In this document: positions 1-11,455 of the stretch, piece by piece
Layout: every line of letters begins with the position of its first letter
Numbering within the stretch: position 1 is the stretch's first letter
NCBI GenBank assembly: GCA_026545765.1
Contig: CM048842.1
Coordinates: forward strand, 21,540,667 to 21,604,666
DNA from: Plantago major
Lineage: Eukaryota; Streptophyta; Magnoliopsida; Lamiales; Plantaginaceae
Direction of reading: 5' to 3'
Length of the DNA: 64,000 nt
The notes under the pieces: model-generated
Databases searched by the model: none
Told to the model about the DNA's origin: nothing
The model's input: only the letters and a program-made list of their open reading frames with translations
Made by a program: the position numbers and the translations under genes

Positions 1-190
1 TGAGAGTAAGTTCATCAGATATGATACAGAGAAAGCTTACAGATAACTTTAGTACATAATACAATTTAACTCAGTCAGCAAGATACAAAAATACATAGTA
101 AATTAGGACAACCGGAGTAGCCAAGCTCCAAGTAGACATCCTAATAAACTAGTCTTCAACACTTCAAGTCTTCAAAAACATTTCCATGGG

Positions 191-3100
191 TCAATCTGTA
201 AATTTTCTATCACCAAACCATTCGATATCATCAGAGTAGTCATAGAGAAGAGTTCTGACAATCATCTCTGTGTCTCTGGCAAATCCACAGACTTCCTTGT
301 AGGTTTTGGTAGGATTTTTCTTGACAAAGTGCTTGACCAACAAATACTTTCCCCATTTCCAGGCATGCCCGATTCTGATATCTGACAGCTTGAAGTATTC
401 ATAAATTATCTTCAGATATCTGATGTCACCCTTGTATTGATCTTCAGTTAAGTAGAAGGACTCATAGGGTTCCACAGCAAGTCTTGCTCTTGTGCCTGTT
501 CCAGTAATGTTGGGAATTCTGTGCACATCATCTGGCTTTCCATAAGGACATTTATCAGAAAGGTCCTTCTTCAGGGCTTCTATTCTCTTGATCACTTCAA
601 AATCCAACCAGGCTTTGATGTGGTTGGTGCTAATCAAGATTGGCTTGTCTTTTCTCCATGCCATGAGCTGTTTATGGATTGGTTCTGGAAACCTTGAATT
701 TAGTAGTAAATGCCTGAGTTCCAGAATCCAGTAGCCATTCTTCTGATTTATGCACCTGTAGACAGAGGAGTCATTGATGGTCTTCACATACTCAATCTTG
801 GCTTTTTCAGGCCTGACTGGTAGTTGAAGTTGTCTTTGTTCAGCTCTCAGCCTGTTCCTCCTTTGTCTTGAATTCTCCTTTGGTGTAATGCTTGAATAAC
901 CACCCTGGATAGACTTGGTATTTCCAGTGGGTGTTTTAGCTGCCAAAGGCTTTGCAGCTATGGGCTTAGTTAGGCTTTCAATTTTTCTTTTTCTGTGAAG
1001 AGGAGCTTCATCTTCATCAGTCTCTTCATCATCATCATCAAGATCAATTATTGTGAGACTTTTGTAGCCTTCTTCATTGCACAGGGATTTGATTTGGCCT
1101 TCTTCTTCTTGAGAAGATTCATCAATCCCTTTTACTTGTCTTCTCCTTGGAGCCTTGGTACTCCTTGGAGGTTTCGGTGCTCTGGCCCTTGTTGTCATTC
1201 CTTGTTCAGGAAGTTGTGTGGTGGCCACTATCTGTAAAGCAGTCTGTCTTGAGGAGGGCTCATTTATTCTGAGAGGTGGTTGTTCAGATTTTCTTTTGTT
1301 TTCTCTTCCTCTTCCTCTCTGAGCCTCTTGATATTCTTCCCCCTTAGTCATTGTTGACTGACTAAGAATCACAAAGGATTCTAAAAGGGAGTTGAAGTTG
1401 CCTTGCAGATAGTTGTAAGCAGCAACCAACTTTTCCAAATCAGCCTTGAGCTCCTGATTTTGTTTGATAAGACCTATATTCTTATCAGTAAGATCTGCCA
1501 GTGGGCCTTGAACAGCATCTACTTTTCCAGCAGCATAGCAAGCCTCTTCAAAGGCTTTTGCAGCCAAGAGTTGGTCATCATCCCTAACCATGCCTAGAAA
1601 TGACCAGACTGGTCGTTCTTTGAGTGATGAGCTGAGTGAATGACTTCAGCTCTGCAGGGACGGATGCAATGGCAGCATTGTCTTGAGAAGATAACTCCTT
1701 TTTCAATTTAGCCAGTACTTGATATCTATTCAAGTATTCATTGGAGTTAACATTTGGCAGCTTGCTGAATGTTTCAGGAGCAATCAGCTTCCTTTTCAAA
1801 TGAGAAATCGCTAAATGTTCATTACAGTGTTCTGCCAATGTCTTATCTTCTTCATCATCTGAGTTATCAGCCCAGTGATCTTCATCCTCCTGGACATTTT
1901 CATCAATGTTCTCTAGTCCAGCAACCATCTCAGAGATGGGTTTCTTTCCTTTCAGTGAGGAGGATGGAACATCTTCTTGGAATGCAGCCTTAGCATCATG
2001 CTTGTCATTAGATACTTGTTCAGTATCTAATTCCTCAAAGAATTGCCCCGAACAAAGAAGTCGGAGGTCTTTCATTTCAGCATAAGCTTCCATTTCCTTG
2101 ATTGTTTGATCTTCAATCTTCTGGAGCTTTGCTCTTGATTCAGCTATCTTTTCTTCCAGTTGAAGATGTAGCTGTTGTTCTTCTTCCAACAGTTGTTTGA
2201 GTTGAGCAACTCTGGCTTGTGCATCTGTTATTTTCTGAGTTGTTTCCTCAAAGTGCTCAACTACTTGTTCAGTAGTAACTTTGTGTTGGGAAGTTGGTTG
2301 ATTAGATTTATGAGGAGATGGAGGAGGGGATTGCTGTGAAGTCCTCTCAGTGTGCTTTTCAGCAGCTGAGGCAATGTGTCCTTGTGAAATTCCTCCCGTC
2401 CCTGGTGCAGGGGCATCATCATCATCCTTTTTGTGATGGTCAGATGGAGGTTCATCAAAGTTATTCTCATCTATTTATTCCTCTTCATCGTCTTCAGATA
2501 CAAGATTAATCACTTCAGGAATAGTGATCTTCTGCCCATTAACCTCCTCTTGTTCAGAGGGAATAAATTGTAGAGTCTGGGGCAGGACTGGCTTGAATGC
2601 CATCTGTTATCTTGTCTGACCATCAGCCTGATTGAAGGCTTGAATCAACTTCTGTGCCACTTCTCTAGAGAAATCCTTATGCAATAAGGTCGCAACATGA
2701 TACTGTTCCATGGGAAACATTGCATGGATGTAGTTCTCCAAGTCAAGAGCTCGTGCTCGTCTCGTAGGTTGATCTGTGATTCTCAATATTTCAGAGAGAT
2801 TTGAGCACCTTAACCTCTGCCATTTCTTGAAGCATTGAATGTGCTTTGGCAGGATATGGGCTTTGAAGAAGGGAAGTAGGTTCTTTTTCTCATCATCATG
2901 GACCTTCATGGCACTTGTTTGAGCCTGAAAGAAAGAGTTTTGAGTTAGATTCAAAACTTGTGTAGATATCTGAGTACAAGTGTAGTTAGGTTTCTGAGGT
3001 ACCTGAATGAGTACATCAGGCTAAGAGACTTGTACTACTGAGACAGGGGTTGCCTCAGATATCTTTTTGTGAGGTGGAGACTTGGAAGTCTGGTCCTCAT

Positions 3101-3202
3101 CAACCGTTCATTCTGCTTGAACCTGCGAATTAAAACATAACACTTAGGAAATTTTATCAAGAAAATTTTTATTGACAAATCAGATATCTGAGATGTCAAT
3201 TA
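191..3202 (-). pseudogene. Element A third gene (aORF), C-terminal part
   Basis: This is the distal part of A's extra gene, cut off from its N-terminal part (46993-49501) by insertion of B. It encodes a charged protein rich in Glu, Asp, Ser and Lys. There are coiled-coil-like stretches, acidic runs (DDDDEETDEDE), a basic patch (KPPRSTKAPRRRQ) that could be a nuclear localisation signal, and a conserved C-terminal domain of about 200 residues. That domain contains the motifs YRCINQKNGYW, AWLDFEV, CPYGKPDDVHR, PYESFYLTEDQY and WKWGKYL. I do not recognise this C-terminal domain. Its preservation in B and, more divergently, in C (AWLNFEV, CPYPKPDDVHK, YESFYMTLDE) suggests it has been under selection. 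No signal peptide or membrane segment is visible, so an envelope role is not supported. Confidence 0.75.
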
Positions 3203-4853
3203 TGTTGGTCCAGATAACGGCAAAGTAAAAGACTAGAGGGGGGGGGTCAATAGTCTTTTAAAACTTTTGTCGATAAACATAGTTTCTCAGATATCTGTGT
3301 AGATATCTGATACTTAATTTCAGAGAGCGGAAGACTTTTATGTGATAAGTGCACGTGCTCAACAAGATGTGTGTAAGTACTTTGCAAGATAAGTAAAGCA
3401 AGTAATAAACTGCAGAAAGTAAATAACACAAGTCTTTTTATAGTGGTATCTGAAGGTGGCGTAATCCTTCAATTAATCCACCTCGGTCTTTCTCAGACCT
3501 AGAATCCACTAAGATATATAAATGAGTTAACCTTACAGATTTCTTCTCTTGATTCCTAAATACACTAGGTTCCCAACCAAGTGTTCCCCCTGAGTTATTC
3601 CCCGGCTTTCACAGCCAAGTACTTCCTGTACTCAGAAACCTTTTTGAGCTATTCCTTAGCTTCCCAAGCTAAGTACTTCCTGTGCTCAGCAACCTTGGAG
3701 TTCTTCCTTAGTTTCCCTAACTAAGTACTTCCTATACTCCACGCCGAATATGGTGTTGGTTTTAGGTTTGTTTGTCTGGTGAGCTTCTTAAATAACTTAT
3801 TCAGTTATTCAGATAGCTCTATGAATCAAGTATACTTAATACACTTTTCAATGTATGGTATCTTGTTCTCTACTGACCCAAGTCTATTGTAAGTGTTCCA
3901 GAGAATGAATCTCAGATATGAAATCTTAGTTCAACTCCTTCACAGATAACAATGCTTGTTAAGGATCAGGACACTTAGAACTTTTGTGCTACTTAGAATC
4001 AAGAGCTTTGGTCGCAACAGAAAGCTTGACGGTAAGTAGTTTGCTTGAGAGATCTTGTGTATGAGTATTCAATGTAAGTTCAGTGTTAAGTGTGTGTTCT
4101 AAAGAAGTCTAAGTGTTGATATTTATAGATGAATTTGAGTGTCGTTTGAATAGTATCCGTTAGGCTTAAATCAAATTCAAACTATTGATATCTGAATATA
4201 GTACTGTAGCAGGTTTGTCTTCTTCTTCAGAAGCTACCGTTTTTGTTCAAACATTTCTGTCTACACATTTAATGCACTGTACTATATTTTGTCCTGTAGT
4301 GCCAACGGAACTATGCATGGTATCAGAGATCTTTATACAATCAGAGTTTTCGGAAACTTAGCATGTTCTTTTCCATCGATTATCACTACGCCAGATACTG
4401 TTTTCTCAAACAACTTTGTTATAAAATATTTCTTTTTCAGAAACATAGTTTATATCCAAGGTATCTGAGTGTAGATATCTGTGGGCACTGTCCTCGTCTC
4501 AGAAACCTTTTATTCTCAGATATCTTTTGCAACACTTGTGTTTCGAAACACTTGTCTCTTCAAGATATCTGGACATAGGTATCTGAAAAACCATTGTCTT
4601 CAGCAATCTCGTGCAGTCTTCAAATCTTCAAATCCGTTGAACTTTTCCTGCTGGAAGTCTTCTTCTTGGTCTTCTTTTAGAAAATAAAAATGACATTTCG
4701 AGACCTAACATCCTATACAAGATTCGCTAGACTATCATACTTAGTGAGTTTCCTCTTTTACAGTGTTCAAGTGAACCAAGGGTACTAACCACCTTTCTGA
4801 GCTAAGATAAGTCATTAGGTTGGTGATCAAAATCTAAACAGATATTCGTAACA
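3203..4853 (-). repeat. 3' LTR of element B
   Basis: A 1651-bp long terminal repeat, TG...CA ended. It matches 17430-18586 plus 46501-46992 and the LTR of A at 56263-57898. In plus orientation it begins TGTTGGTCCAGATAACGG and ends GATATTCGTAACA, immediately followed by the polypurine tract. It carries a tandem set of hairpin units (3604-3740) and a pair of inverted CAGATATC/GATATCTG arms (3288-3295 and 3302-3309). Confidence 0.93.
3604..3740. repeat. Tandem hairpin units inside the B 3' LTR
   Basis: Three tandem units of about 50 bp each carry an inverted repeat followed by AAGTACTTCCT. The arms are GGCT/AGCC (3604-3607, 3613-3616), CTTAGCTT/AAGCTAAG (3655-3662, 3666-3673) and CTTAGTT/AACTAAG (3707-3713, 3719-3725). 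The matching arrays lie at about 17824-17962 (B 5' LTR) and 56653-56800 (A). The C LTRs have two units, near 18968-19055 and 45450-45537. Arm sequence differs between units and families, but pairing is kept. Confidence 0.8.
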
Positions 4854-4868
4854 AATTTCCCCCATTTT
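4854..4868 (-). other. Polypurine tract of element B
   Basis: On the minus strand this reads as a purine-rich AAAATGGGGGAAATT tract directly adjoining the 3' LTR. It is the expected primer site for plus-strand DNA synthesis in LTR elements. Confidence 0.85.
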
Positions 4869-5242
4869 GATCATTCAACGATGACTATCTGACCTATTAC
4901 AAATCTGGATGAGGAAACAATCCATCACTTAATCATTTCTTATGATCTTTAAGATCATATAATTAAGTGCAGAAAGTAAACATCAACCAAATCACAAGGT
5001 GTGATCTTTGCTGACAAGTTATCTTTTATAAAGAATGATATCTGAGAGTAAGTTCATCAGATATGATACAGAGAAAGCTTACAGATAACTTTAGTAAATA
5101 ATATAATTTAGCTCAGTCAGCAAGATAAAAAAAATTACATAGTAAATTAGAACAACAGGAGTAACCAAGCTCCAAGTAGACATCCTAATGAACTAGTCTT
5201 CAAGTCTTCTATACTTCAAGTCTTCAAAAGTAGTTCCATGGG
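4869..5242. other. Untranslated spacer between polypurine tract and aORF of B
   Basis: No gene is seen here. The stretch is the 3' untranslated part of the element downstream of the third gene. Its left-hand equivalent in A begins at position 1. It contains several ATATCTGA words of the dispersed A/B family motif. Confidence 0.6.
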
Positions 5243-8200
5243 TCAATCTGTAAATTTCCTTTCACCAAACCTTTTGATATAATCAGAGTAGTCATAGAGA
5301 AGAGTTCTGACAATCATCTCTGTGTCTCTGGAAAATCCACAGACTTCCTTGTAGGTTTTGGTAGGATTTTTCTTGACAAAGTGCTTGACCCACAAATACT
5401 TTCCCCACTTCCAGGCATGCTCGATTCTGATATCTAATAGCTTGAAGTATTCATAAATGATCTTCAGATATCTGATGTCACCCTTGTATTGATCTTCAGT
5501 TAAGTAGAAGGACTCATAGGGTTCCACAGCAAGTCTTGCTCTTGTGCCTGTTCCGGTAATGTTGGGAGTTCTGTGCACATCATCTGGCTTTCCATAAGGA
5601 CATTTATCAGAAAGGTCCTTCTTCATGGCTTCTATTCTCTTGATCACTTCAAAATCCAACCAGGCTTTGATGTGGTTGGTGTTAATCAAGATTGGCTCGT
5701 CTTTTCTCCATGCCATGAGCTGTTTATGGATTGGTTCTGGAAACCTTGAATTTAGCAGTAAATGCCTGAGTTCCGGAATCCAGTAGCCATTCTTCTGATT
5801 TATGCACCTGTAGACAGAGGAGTCATTGTTGGTCTTCACATACTCAATCTTGGCTTCTTCAGGCCTGAGTGGTAGTTGAAGTTGTCTTTGTTCAGCTCTT
5901 AGCCTGTTCCTCCTTTGTCTTGAATTCTCCTTTGGGGTAATGCTTGAAGAACCACCCTGGATAGACTTGGTATTTCCAGAGGGTGTTTTAGCTGCCAAAG
6001 GCTTTGCAGCTATGGGCTCAGTTAGGCTTTCAATTTTCCTTTTTCTGTGAAGAGGAGCTTCATCTTCATCAGTCTCTTCATCATCATCATCAATATCAAT
6101 TCTTGTGAGACTTTTGCAGCCTTCTTCATTGCACAGGGATTTGATTTGGCCTTCTTCTTCTTCTTCAGAAGATTCATCTATCCCCCTTACTTGTCTTCTC
6201 TTTGGAGCCTTGGTACTCCTTGGAGGTTTCTGTGCTCTGGCCCTTGTTGTCATTCCTTGTTCAGGAAGTTGAGTGGTGGCCACTATCTGTAGAGCAGTCT
6301 GACTCGAGGAGGGCTCATTTATTCTGAGAGGTGGTTGTTCATATTTTCTTTTGTTTCCTCTTCCTCTTCCTCTTCCTCTCAGAGCCTCTTGATATTCTTC
6401 CCCCTTAGTCATTGTTGACTGACTAAGAATCACAAATGATTCTGAAAGGGAGTTGAAGTTCCCTTGCAGATAGTTGTAAGCAGCAACCAACTTTTCCATA
6501 TCAGCCTTGAGCTCCTGATTTTGTTTGATAAGACTAGTATCCTTATCAGTATGCTCTACCAGTGGGCCTTGAACAGCATCTGCTTTTCCAACAGCATAGC
6601 ACGCCTCTTCAAAAGCTTTTGCAGCCATGTTTTGGTCATCATCCCTAACCATGCCTAGATCTTTCTGAGAAATGACCAGACTGGTTGTTCTCTGAGTGAT
6701 GAGCTCAGTGAATGACTTTAGTTCTGCAGGGACTGATGCGATGGCGGCTTTGTTTTGAGAAGATAACTCCTTTTTCAATTTAGCCAGTACTTGATATCTG
6801 TTCAAGTATTAATTGGAGTTGACATTTGGCAGCTTGCTGAATATGTCAGGAGCAATCAGCTTCCTTTTCAAATGTGAAACCGCCAAGTGTTCATTGCGGT
6901 GTTCTGCCAAAGTCTTGTCTTCTTCATCATCTGAGTTATCAGCCCAGTGATCTTCATCCTCTTGGACATTTTCATCAATGTTCTCTAGTCCAGCAACCAT
7001 CTCAGAGATGGGTTTCTTTCCTTTCATTGAGGAGGATGGAACATCTTCTTGGAATGCAGCCTTAGCATCATGCTTGTCATTAGATACTTGTTCAAGATTC
7101 AATTCCTCAAGAATTGCTTGAACAAAGAAGTCGGAGTTCTTTCATTTCAGCATAAGCTTCCATTTCCTTGATTGTTTGATCTTCAATCTTCTGGAGCTTT
7201 GCTCTTGATTCAGCTATCTTTTCTTCCAGTTGAAGATGTAGCTGTTGTTCTTCTTCCAACAGTTGTTTGAGTTGAGCAACTCTGGCTTGTGCATCTGTTA
7301 TTTTCTGAGTTGTTCCCTCAGAGTGCTCAACTACTTGTTCAGTAGTAACTTTGTGTTAGGAAGTTGGTTGATTAGATTTCTGAGGAGATGGAGGAGGGGA
7401 TTGCTGTGAAGTCCTCTCAGTGTGCTTTTCAGCAGCTGAGGCAATGTGTCCTTGTGAAATCCCTCCCGTCCCTAGTGCAGGGGCATCATCATCATCCTTT
7501 TTGTGATGGTCAGATGGAGGTTCATCAAAGTTATTCTCATCTATTTCTTCCTCCTCATCGTCTTCAGATACAAGATTAATTACTTCAGGAATAGTGATCT
7601 TCTGCCCATTAACCTCCTCTTGTTCAGAAGGAATAAATTGTAGAGTCTGGGGCAGGACTGGCTTGAATGCCATATGTAATCTTGTTTGACCATCAGCCTG
7701 ATTAAAGGCTTGAATCAACTTCTGTGCCACTTCTCTGGAGAAATCCTTATGCAATAAGGTCGCAACTTGAAGCATTGAATGTGCTTTGGCAGGGTATGAG
7801 CTTTGAAGAAGGGAAGTAGGTCCTTTTTCCTCATCATGATGGACCTTCATGGCACTTGTTTGAGCCTGAAAGAGAGAGTTTTGAATTAGTTTCAAAACTT
7901 GTGTAGATATCTGAGTACAAGTGTAGTTAGGTTTCTGAGGTACCTGAATGAGTACATCAGGCTCACAGACTTGTACTACTGAGACAGGGGTTGCCTCAGA
8001 TATCTTGTTGTGAGGTGGAGACTTGGAAGTCTGGTCCTCATCAACCTTTCTTTTTGCTTGAACCTGAGAATTAAAACATAACACTTAGCAAATTTTATCA
8101 AGAAAATTTTTATTGACAAATCAGATATCTGAGATGTCAAATACCTCTTTTGGAGGCTCAGATGTTTGTCTCACAGAAACTTGTGTAGTTTCTGGAATCT

Positions 8201-10647
8201 TTTCTTGTGATGAAGGCCTTGATGCCTCATCAATTTCCATATGTTGTGAGGATTGAGTGGGCAATTCCTCAACAACTTCTACTTCTTTTTGAACCTGTTA
8301 AGTAGAAAGTGTTAGTCTAAGAAAAATGATCAGAGATTGCTCTTTGAGGAGTATAAATATCTGAATGAAATACCTTCTCTACAGAAGGTTCAAATACTTG
8401 TTCCTCAGAGGCCTTGGAAGCCTCTGGATTCCTCTCTGAAGAGATAGACTTTTCAGTCTCTTCATTTTCTTCTCAGTTGGAGCCTATTAGAAACAAACAC
8501 TTATTAGTGAAGTGTATTAACGAATATCTGAAAAATTATATCTTAAGGAAATCTTTATCACCTGTAGCACAGGCTCAGACTCCTTAAGTTGTGAGGGTGT
8601 GGAAGCCTCCTTCTCAGTTTCTGAGGCAAGCTTTTCAGCTTCCTCTTGTTCTCGTGTTTCTAAATCAGCCTGTAACAAAGAAATTCTATTAAATAACAAG
8701 ATTATGTGTCACAAAATATCACAAGTAGAGAGTTAAACCATTCAGATACCTGAGCAATGTCAGGCTGATTGGTCTCTGGAACTTGTGACCGTTCTATGCG
8801 TTGGTCTTGTTGTTCCATTTCATCTTCTTTGTTTGAAGTTTCAGGTACTTCAGACCTTGCCTGAGTATGCAACTCAGTTGCCTCCCCTGGTTGATCATTA
8901 TGAGCAGATGTCTCAGTTTGATCCCTCTCATTGAGTTGGGGAACCTGCTCTTTTGCAAGATTTTCTTCAGCAATGAAAGATGCTGGTATCTGCAGCTCAA
9001 GTACCATTTCAGCAGTATTCACATCTGGCTGTTGTGGTTGTTGTGCTTGAGATAGACTGTTGAGTGTTGAGGCAATGGCAGTATCCTCCAACACTAAGCT
9101 ATCACTCATCAGAGCATCTTCAATATGCTTTAGTCTTTCTTGCTCTGATGGTGTAATTTGTCCAGTGACCTTGGACTCTGTTGCTTCTTCAGTAACCTTT
9201 AAAACAGGTGCTTGTTCAGCAACCTGTGGTGTAAGTTCTTCTTCATATACCTCTACACCAGTTACTTTTTTAGTAACCATAGCCCTTTTCGATTTTTCTA
9301 GGACTTGAGAGATGACTAGTTCATCATCTTCATCGTCAGAGCTCTCATCAGCATTAGAAACTGATTGGTCCATAATCCCTGCGGTTTCTGCAGATAGGGC
9401 TTGGCATCTATCACTACTTGATTTAGCAGGATTTATAAGTTCATCAGCAAGGCTTTCGGCAATAGTCTTCACATTTTTCAAAGCACTTTCTCTTGCTGAG
9501 TCTACTTGTTCAGTAACCGATACCTCTTTTGCAGCATTTATGAGTACATCTGCATTTATGAGTTCATCGGCAGGTATCTGGGAATCGACAACCTCAATGG
9601 GTGTGCCTTCTGATTTGCCAGCAGACTTCTTTTGTGAAGTTTTGGGCTTCTTGGTCGCAACTTTTCCCTCAGATACCTCTTCAGTCTTTCGCTTCTTGGA
9701 ACCTTTCTGAGATCCAGTAACCTTTTTCATCAAGTTCATATACTCATATTTGTAGAGTAGGTTACTGTTGGCAATGTCTGCCTTCTCTCTGAGCTCAATG
9801 CCAAGCTTCTCCAGCAAGTAACATATCTTTATACCATAGCTTACTGTGGCCTTTGGCTCAGCAAGTCCCTTAGCGATTGTAGGCTCAAAGCCTTGAATCT
9901 TCTTCACAAATTTCATAAAGGCGTACTTTCCCCAATTGAAAGGGTTTTCCAGCCTTTTGTCTTGCTGTTGCAATAAGAACATCATCATCCAGCGTTCTTG
10001 GCTTATTTGGTCAGCACCTCCTTGTAGACCATCAAAGCATCTGTGAAGAATGCATGCCAACACATCCTAGTGAACCAACAGATGTCTGGTTCTGATGTCA
10101 GTAAGCTTGAAGTCAGTGGGTGTATCTGATTTTTCAAGATTACACACATCATTGTACAGTTGTTTTACACCTTCAAGGAGATCATCATCCTTGGTGTCTA
10201 TTTCAAAATCCTTTCCAAGATTTTGAAGGTCAAACAACTTGCAGAAAGTTGTTAAGTCCAGAAGAATTTCCTTTCCTTGGACTGAAGTTCTGATAGACAC
10301 TATTGCAGTGCCTTCAGAAACAGAAGATATAATCCTGGAGTTGTTGTAGAATTCTAACACATCCAGTGAAGAGATTCTACTGGGTAGAGCTGATAGAAAA
10401 CCCTTGATTTTTGCCTTTTCAAGCATGTCAAGTATCAGTTTTCTGTCGGCTTGAGTCTCAATAGCAGCAGTGAGTTATTCCTCGATCATGGCACCACCCC
10501 AAATCATTCTGTGTTTTGAAGTCCAATGATCGGGATTGAAGTTCCCTACCAATAGATTGTTAATAACTACCAACTCTGGTGCTTACTTTTCAGCAGTACC
10601 AGTGGTAGTACTTTGGGATTTCTGTGTAGTTGATCGTTTGGGGCCAT
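5243..10647 (-). pseudogene. Element B third gene (aORF): putative plant transposon protein-like domain, acidic linkers, conserved C-terminal domain
   Basis: The gene starts at the ATG on the minus strand at 10647, homologous to the intact start in A at 49501, and ends at 5243. The N-terminal domain contains SSLDVLEFYNNSRI, a VSI-x-TSVQGKEI-x-LDLTTFCKLFDL stretch and KICYLLEKLGIEL. This resembles the 'putative plant transposon protein' domain found in many plant repeat proteins. It is followed by Ser/Glu/Thr-rich linkers encoded in small blocks separated by intron-like intervals (7866-8749), then coiled-coil and acidic stretches. Last comes the C-terminal domain (CINQKNGYW, AWLDFEV, CPYGKPDDVHR, WKWGKYL). 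No membrane segment is visible. The copy has a small number of breaks. Cellular role is unknown; a nucleic-acid-associated or regulatory role is only a guess. Confidence 0.7.
7866..8749 (-). other. Array of five intron-like intervals in the B aORF
   Basis: On the minus strand five intervals begin GT and end AG and are nearly uniform in length (78, 81, 79, 78 and 80 bp). They are separated by coding-like blocks of about 108-150 bp that encode Glu/Ser-rich peptides. Element C has five intervals at matching places (23117-23979) with different sequence but near-consensus GTAAGT donors in two of them. Conserved position with changed sequence argues for genuine introns. No transcript evidence is available here. 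Confidence 0.65.
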
Positions 10648-10825
10648 CTCTTTATATATCGTAAATTTTTCGAAGTTTGAAAGAGATTAAGGTGTAAGAT
10701 TAGTGATTCTTTGCAGAAAAACTAATTTGGGAGCAGAGAATTGCAGAGAAAATAGAATGGTTTTTGCTATTCTTGTGCAAGTCGGAATGTTGGATTAGGC
10801 GAAAGTAAATTCCTTAGCCAAAATC

Positions 10826-10837
10826 CTATATATATAG
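10826..10837 (-). promoter_or_regulatory. TATA box of the B aORF promoter
   Basis: CTATATATATAG lies 179 bp upstream of the aORF ATG. The same motif, followed by GGATTTTGG on the minus strand, occurs at matching distance in A (49684-49697) and C (25717-25728). A TGGGCC motif (10943-10948) lies 106 bp further upstream, the same spacing as in A and C. This suggests separate transcription of the third gene. Confidence 0.65.
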
Positions 10838-11455
10838 CAAATAGATCTCAACAGACATATACATAAAAATCAATTTTGTGTGTAAGTATCTGTGTATTGC
10901 AGACAGGCGTGGGTAAAAGCTTGTTCGGCATTAAATGCATAGTGGGCCATGCTGGGATTTCAACAGTCCACTATTTACCGAGAATTAATCTCCGCCGTAA
11001 AGATCAATCGCCCATATCATCAAGGGTCACCATTGCTTCTTCAGCAATGATCACAATCAACAATTGTAATTGTGCCCATTTAATGAAGGTTAGCTATTAG
11101 CTATCTGAATCACGTTTCTGTGTGAATGAGAACACTGTTGTATCTGATTCTATCTTATACTTGTTGTCTTTTCAAAGTTTTTCACAAAGATAGAAATAAT
11201 TAAAATTTCAAGATAGTAGTTAACTGTAGACAGTTGTACTATTCTCTTTTGTGTTCCCCCTCACTGAGTGACCTAGATATCTGAGTACCTGTCTCAGAAA
11301 TCTTCAAATAGCTATTTTACCATTTAGCCTTTGGTTTCTGGATACCCGTTCCAGATTCCTCTTCTCTTGTCTAGATACTCGTTCCAGATTCCTTTTCTCT
11401 CTCCTTTGATATCTTCTTCAGATATCTGAACTTTTTCAGTTCTTTGGTAGCTCCA
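10838..11455 (-). promoter_or_regulatory. Pol-aORF spacer of B with conserved upstream promoter block
   Basis: There is no coding region in this stretch. It holds the TGGGCC (site II-like) motif at 10943-10948, embedded in a conserved block around ATTAAATGCATAGTGGGCC that is shared with A and, more divergently, C. It also holds a purine-rich tract (TTCCCCCTC on plus, 11254-11262) resembling a polypurine tract, and a run of small inverted repeats such as TCTGG/CCAGA arms near 11336-11360. Confidence 0.5.

Noticed and set aside
995-1237. Many short frames on the strand opposite to gag, pol and third genes
   Set aside because: They mirror the codon structure of the true coding strand and show no domains.
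3590-3745. CRISPR-like repeat array in the LTR
   Set aside because: The units are adjoining hairpin repeats without unique spacers in a plant retrotransposon.
191-10647. Reading the third gene as a retroviral envelope, as often done for Sireviruses
   Set aside because: No signal peptide, transmembrane segment or cleavage-type region is visible; the protein is acidic, coiled and has nuclear-type basic patches.
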